This document shows positions 63,427-64,000 of a stretch of 64,000 bases of DNA, piece by piece. The notes below the pieces were generated by a model. That model was given only the letters and a program-made list of their open reading frames with translations. It made no database searches and was not told the origin of the DNA. Each line of letters starts with the position of its first letter. Within the stretch, counting starts at the first letter, position 1. A program made the translations under genes and the position numbers. This DNA comes from Allotamlana fucoidanivorans (lineage in GTDB: Bacteria; Bacteroidota; Bacteroidia; Flavobacteriales; Flavobacteriaceae). The DNA lies in the NCBI RefSeq assembly GCF_045788535.1, contig NZ_CP074074.1:1302001-1366000 (forward strand), in the 5' to 3' direction.

Positions 63427-63989
63427 AATTGATAAATTGTGTTTGGAGTAACGCAATAGTTTAATGGAATATCATTACTGGTAACCTCTGCAATGTGGTC
63501 TTCAGCTTCAAAAAATGAAAGCCCAATTTTTATGGTTTCTGGCTTGCATTGGGCTAAAAATTTATCATAAAATCCTTTGCCATATCCTACGCGGTTACCA
63601 CGTTTGTCAAAAGCTAGAAGCGGAATAAAAACAACATCTATTTTATCATTTGAAATGGGAATACCATCCACAGGTTCTGGAATGTTATAGGCATTATTTT
63701 TAATTACGGTATTGTCTGTTAGCAAAAAATTAAACATCTCTCCTGTTTCAAAATCACTTTTTGAAATGAGGATATGTTTGTCTTTTCCAGAAAGAATGTT
63801 TAAAATATAATCTGTATTCACCTCTTTTTTGTCTTCAATAGTTAGAAAAATATGATAGAATCCATAGTTCCAAACAGGTAGTTTTAAAAGCTGATTTGAA
63901 ATCGCTAGACTCAAATCTTCAATAGCATCAAAATCAAGGTTTTTTCGTTTGTCTTTATAGGTTTTTCGCAAAGTAGTTTTGGTTGCCAT
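63423..63989 (-). CDS. 5-formyltetrahydrofolate cyclo-ligase (188 aa)
   Basis: Converts 5-formyl-THF to methenyl-THF with ATP. The N-terminal basic start (MATKTTLRKTYKDKRKNL), the central VVFIPLLAFDKRGNRVGYGKGFYDKFL signature and the ending IPLNYCVTPNTIYQF are typical. Full length. It is convergent with the OmpA-like gene and overlaps its end by 4 bases. Confidence 0.93.
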   Translation of the reverse strand: MATKTTLRKTYKDKRKNLDFDAIEDLSLAISNQLLKLPVWNYGFYHIFLTIEDKKEVNTDYILNILSGKDKHILISKSDFETGEMFNFLLTDNTVIKNNAYNIPEPVDGIPISNDKIDVVFIPLLAFDKRGNRVGYGKGFYDKFLAQCKPETIKIGLSFFEAEDHIAEVTSNDIPLNYCVTPNTIYQF

Positions 63990-64000
63990 TTAGTCTTTTA

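Overview
This 64 kb window is chromosomal DNA from a member of the Bacteroidota, almost certainly a marine-type Flavobacteriaceae. The evidence is the low G+C content, the near absence of Shine-Dalgarno sequences, many -7 boxes of the form TAnnTTTG, two-gene atpD-atpC, T9SS C-terminal sorting domains, several TonB-dependent receptors, DUF4270 and SGNH lipoproteins, and a eukaryote-like IleRS. I see no prophage, IS element or CRISPR array. The genus cannot be fixed from the sequence.

Layout. 1-2.6 kb: the tail of an unknown gene, a tiny Cys/Lys-rich protein and tex. 2.6-8.6 kb: a sugar-catabolism island made of a class II aldolase, a FucI/AraA-fold isomerase and a PfkB kinase in one operon, a divergent AraC-type regulator, and a GH29 alpha-L-fucosidase lipoprotein. 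The fucosidase suggests L-fucose or a related deoxy/methyl sugar as the substrate. 8.9-14.2 kb: TerB-like protein, mfd and a TlpA-like thioredoxin. 14.2-21.6 kb: a metal-acquisition locus of TonB receptor, TroA-like binding protein, ATPase, two permeases carrying C-terminal cytoplasmic extensions, and yraN, divergent from a DtxR/MntR regulator. 21.6-25.9 kb: a DUF1080 protein, a small Cys-rich FeoB partner, feoB, feoA and a SCO1 protein. A TTTTAG(A/G)CTAAT element lies at both the TonB/regulator and the feoA promoters, so both loci may form one regulon.

26-34 kb: rseP, tRNA-Asn with a perfect -33/-7 promoter and a terminator, a diverged direct copy of the tRNA 3' end plus terminator 921 bp downstream enclosing a beta-barrel gene, a Crp-family regulator with a lipoprotein and a serine hydrolase, a YtxH/holin-like/DUF6327-like envelope operon, and atpD-atpC. 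34-43.5 kb: SGNH lipoprotein with TonB receptor, glmS, a DUF4270 lipoprotein and a degenerate GT5 protein. 43.7-48.5 kb: panC, panD, a flippase-like membrane protein, a pseudo-esterase and radA.

48.5-56.9 kb: two large paralogous T9SS-secreted LamG proteins with different N-terminal modules but a shared C-terminal half and a shared upstream control region. 57-64 kb: ileS (with a GXHH rather than HXGH signature), a DksA-like protein without the zinc cysteines, lspA, an OmpA-like protein and 5-formyl-THF cyclo-ligase.

The most interesting items are the GXHH IleRS, the candidate metal-regulator operators shared by the TonB-ABC and feo loci, the unusual kinase/aldolase pairing in the fucosidase island, the duplicated adhesin-like pair with helically phased upstream repeats, and three degenerate enzymes (GT5, esterase, DksA).
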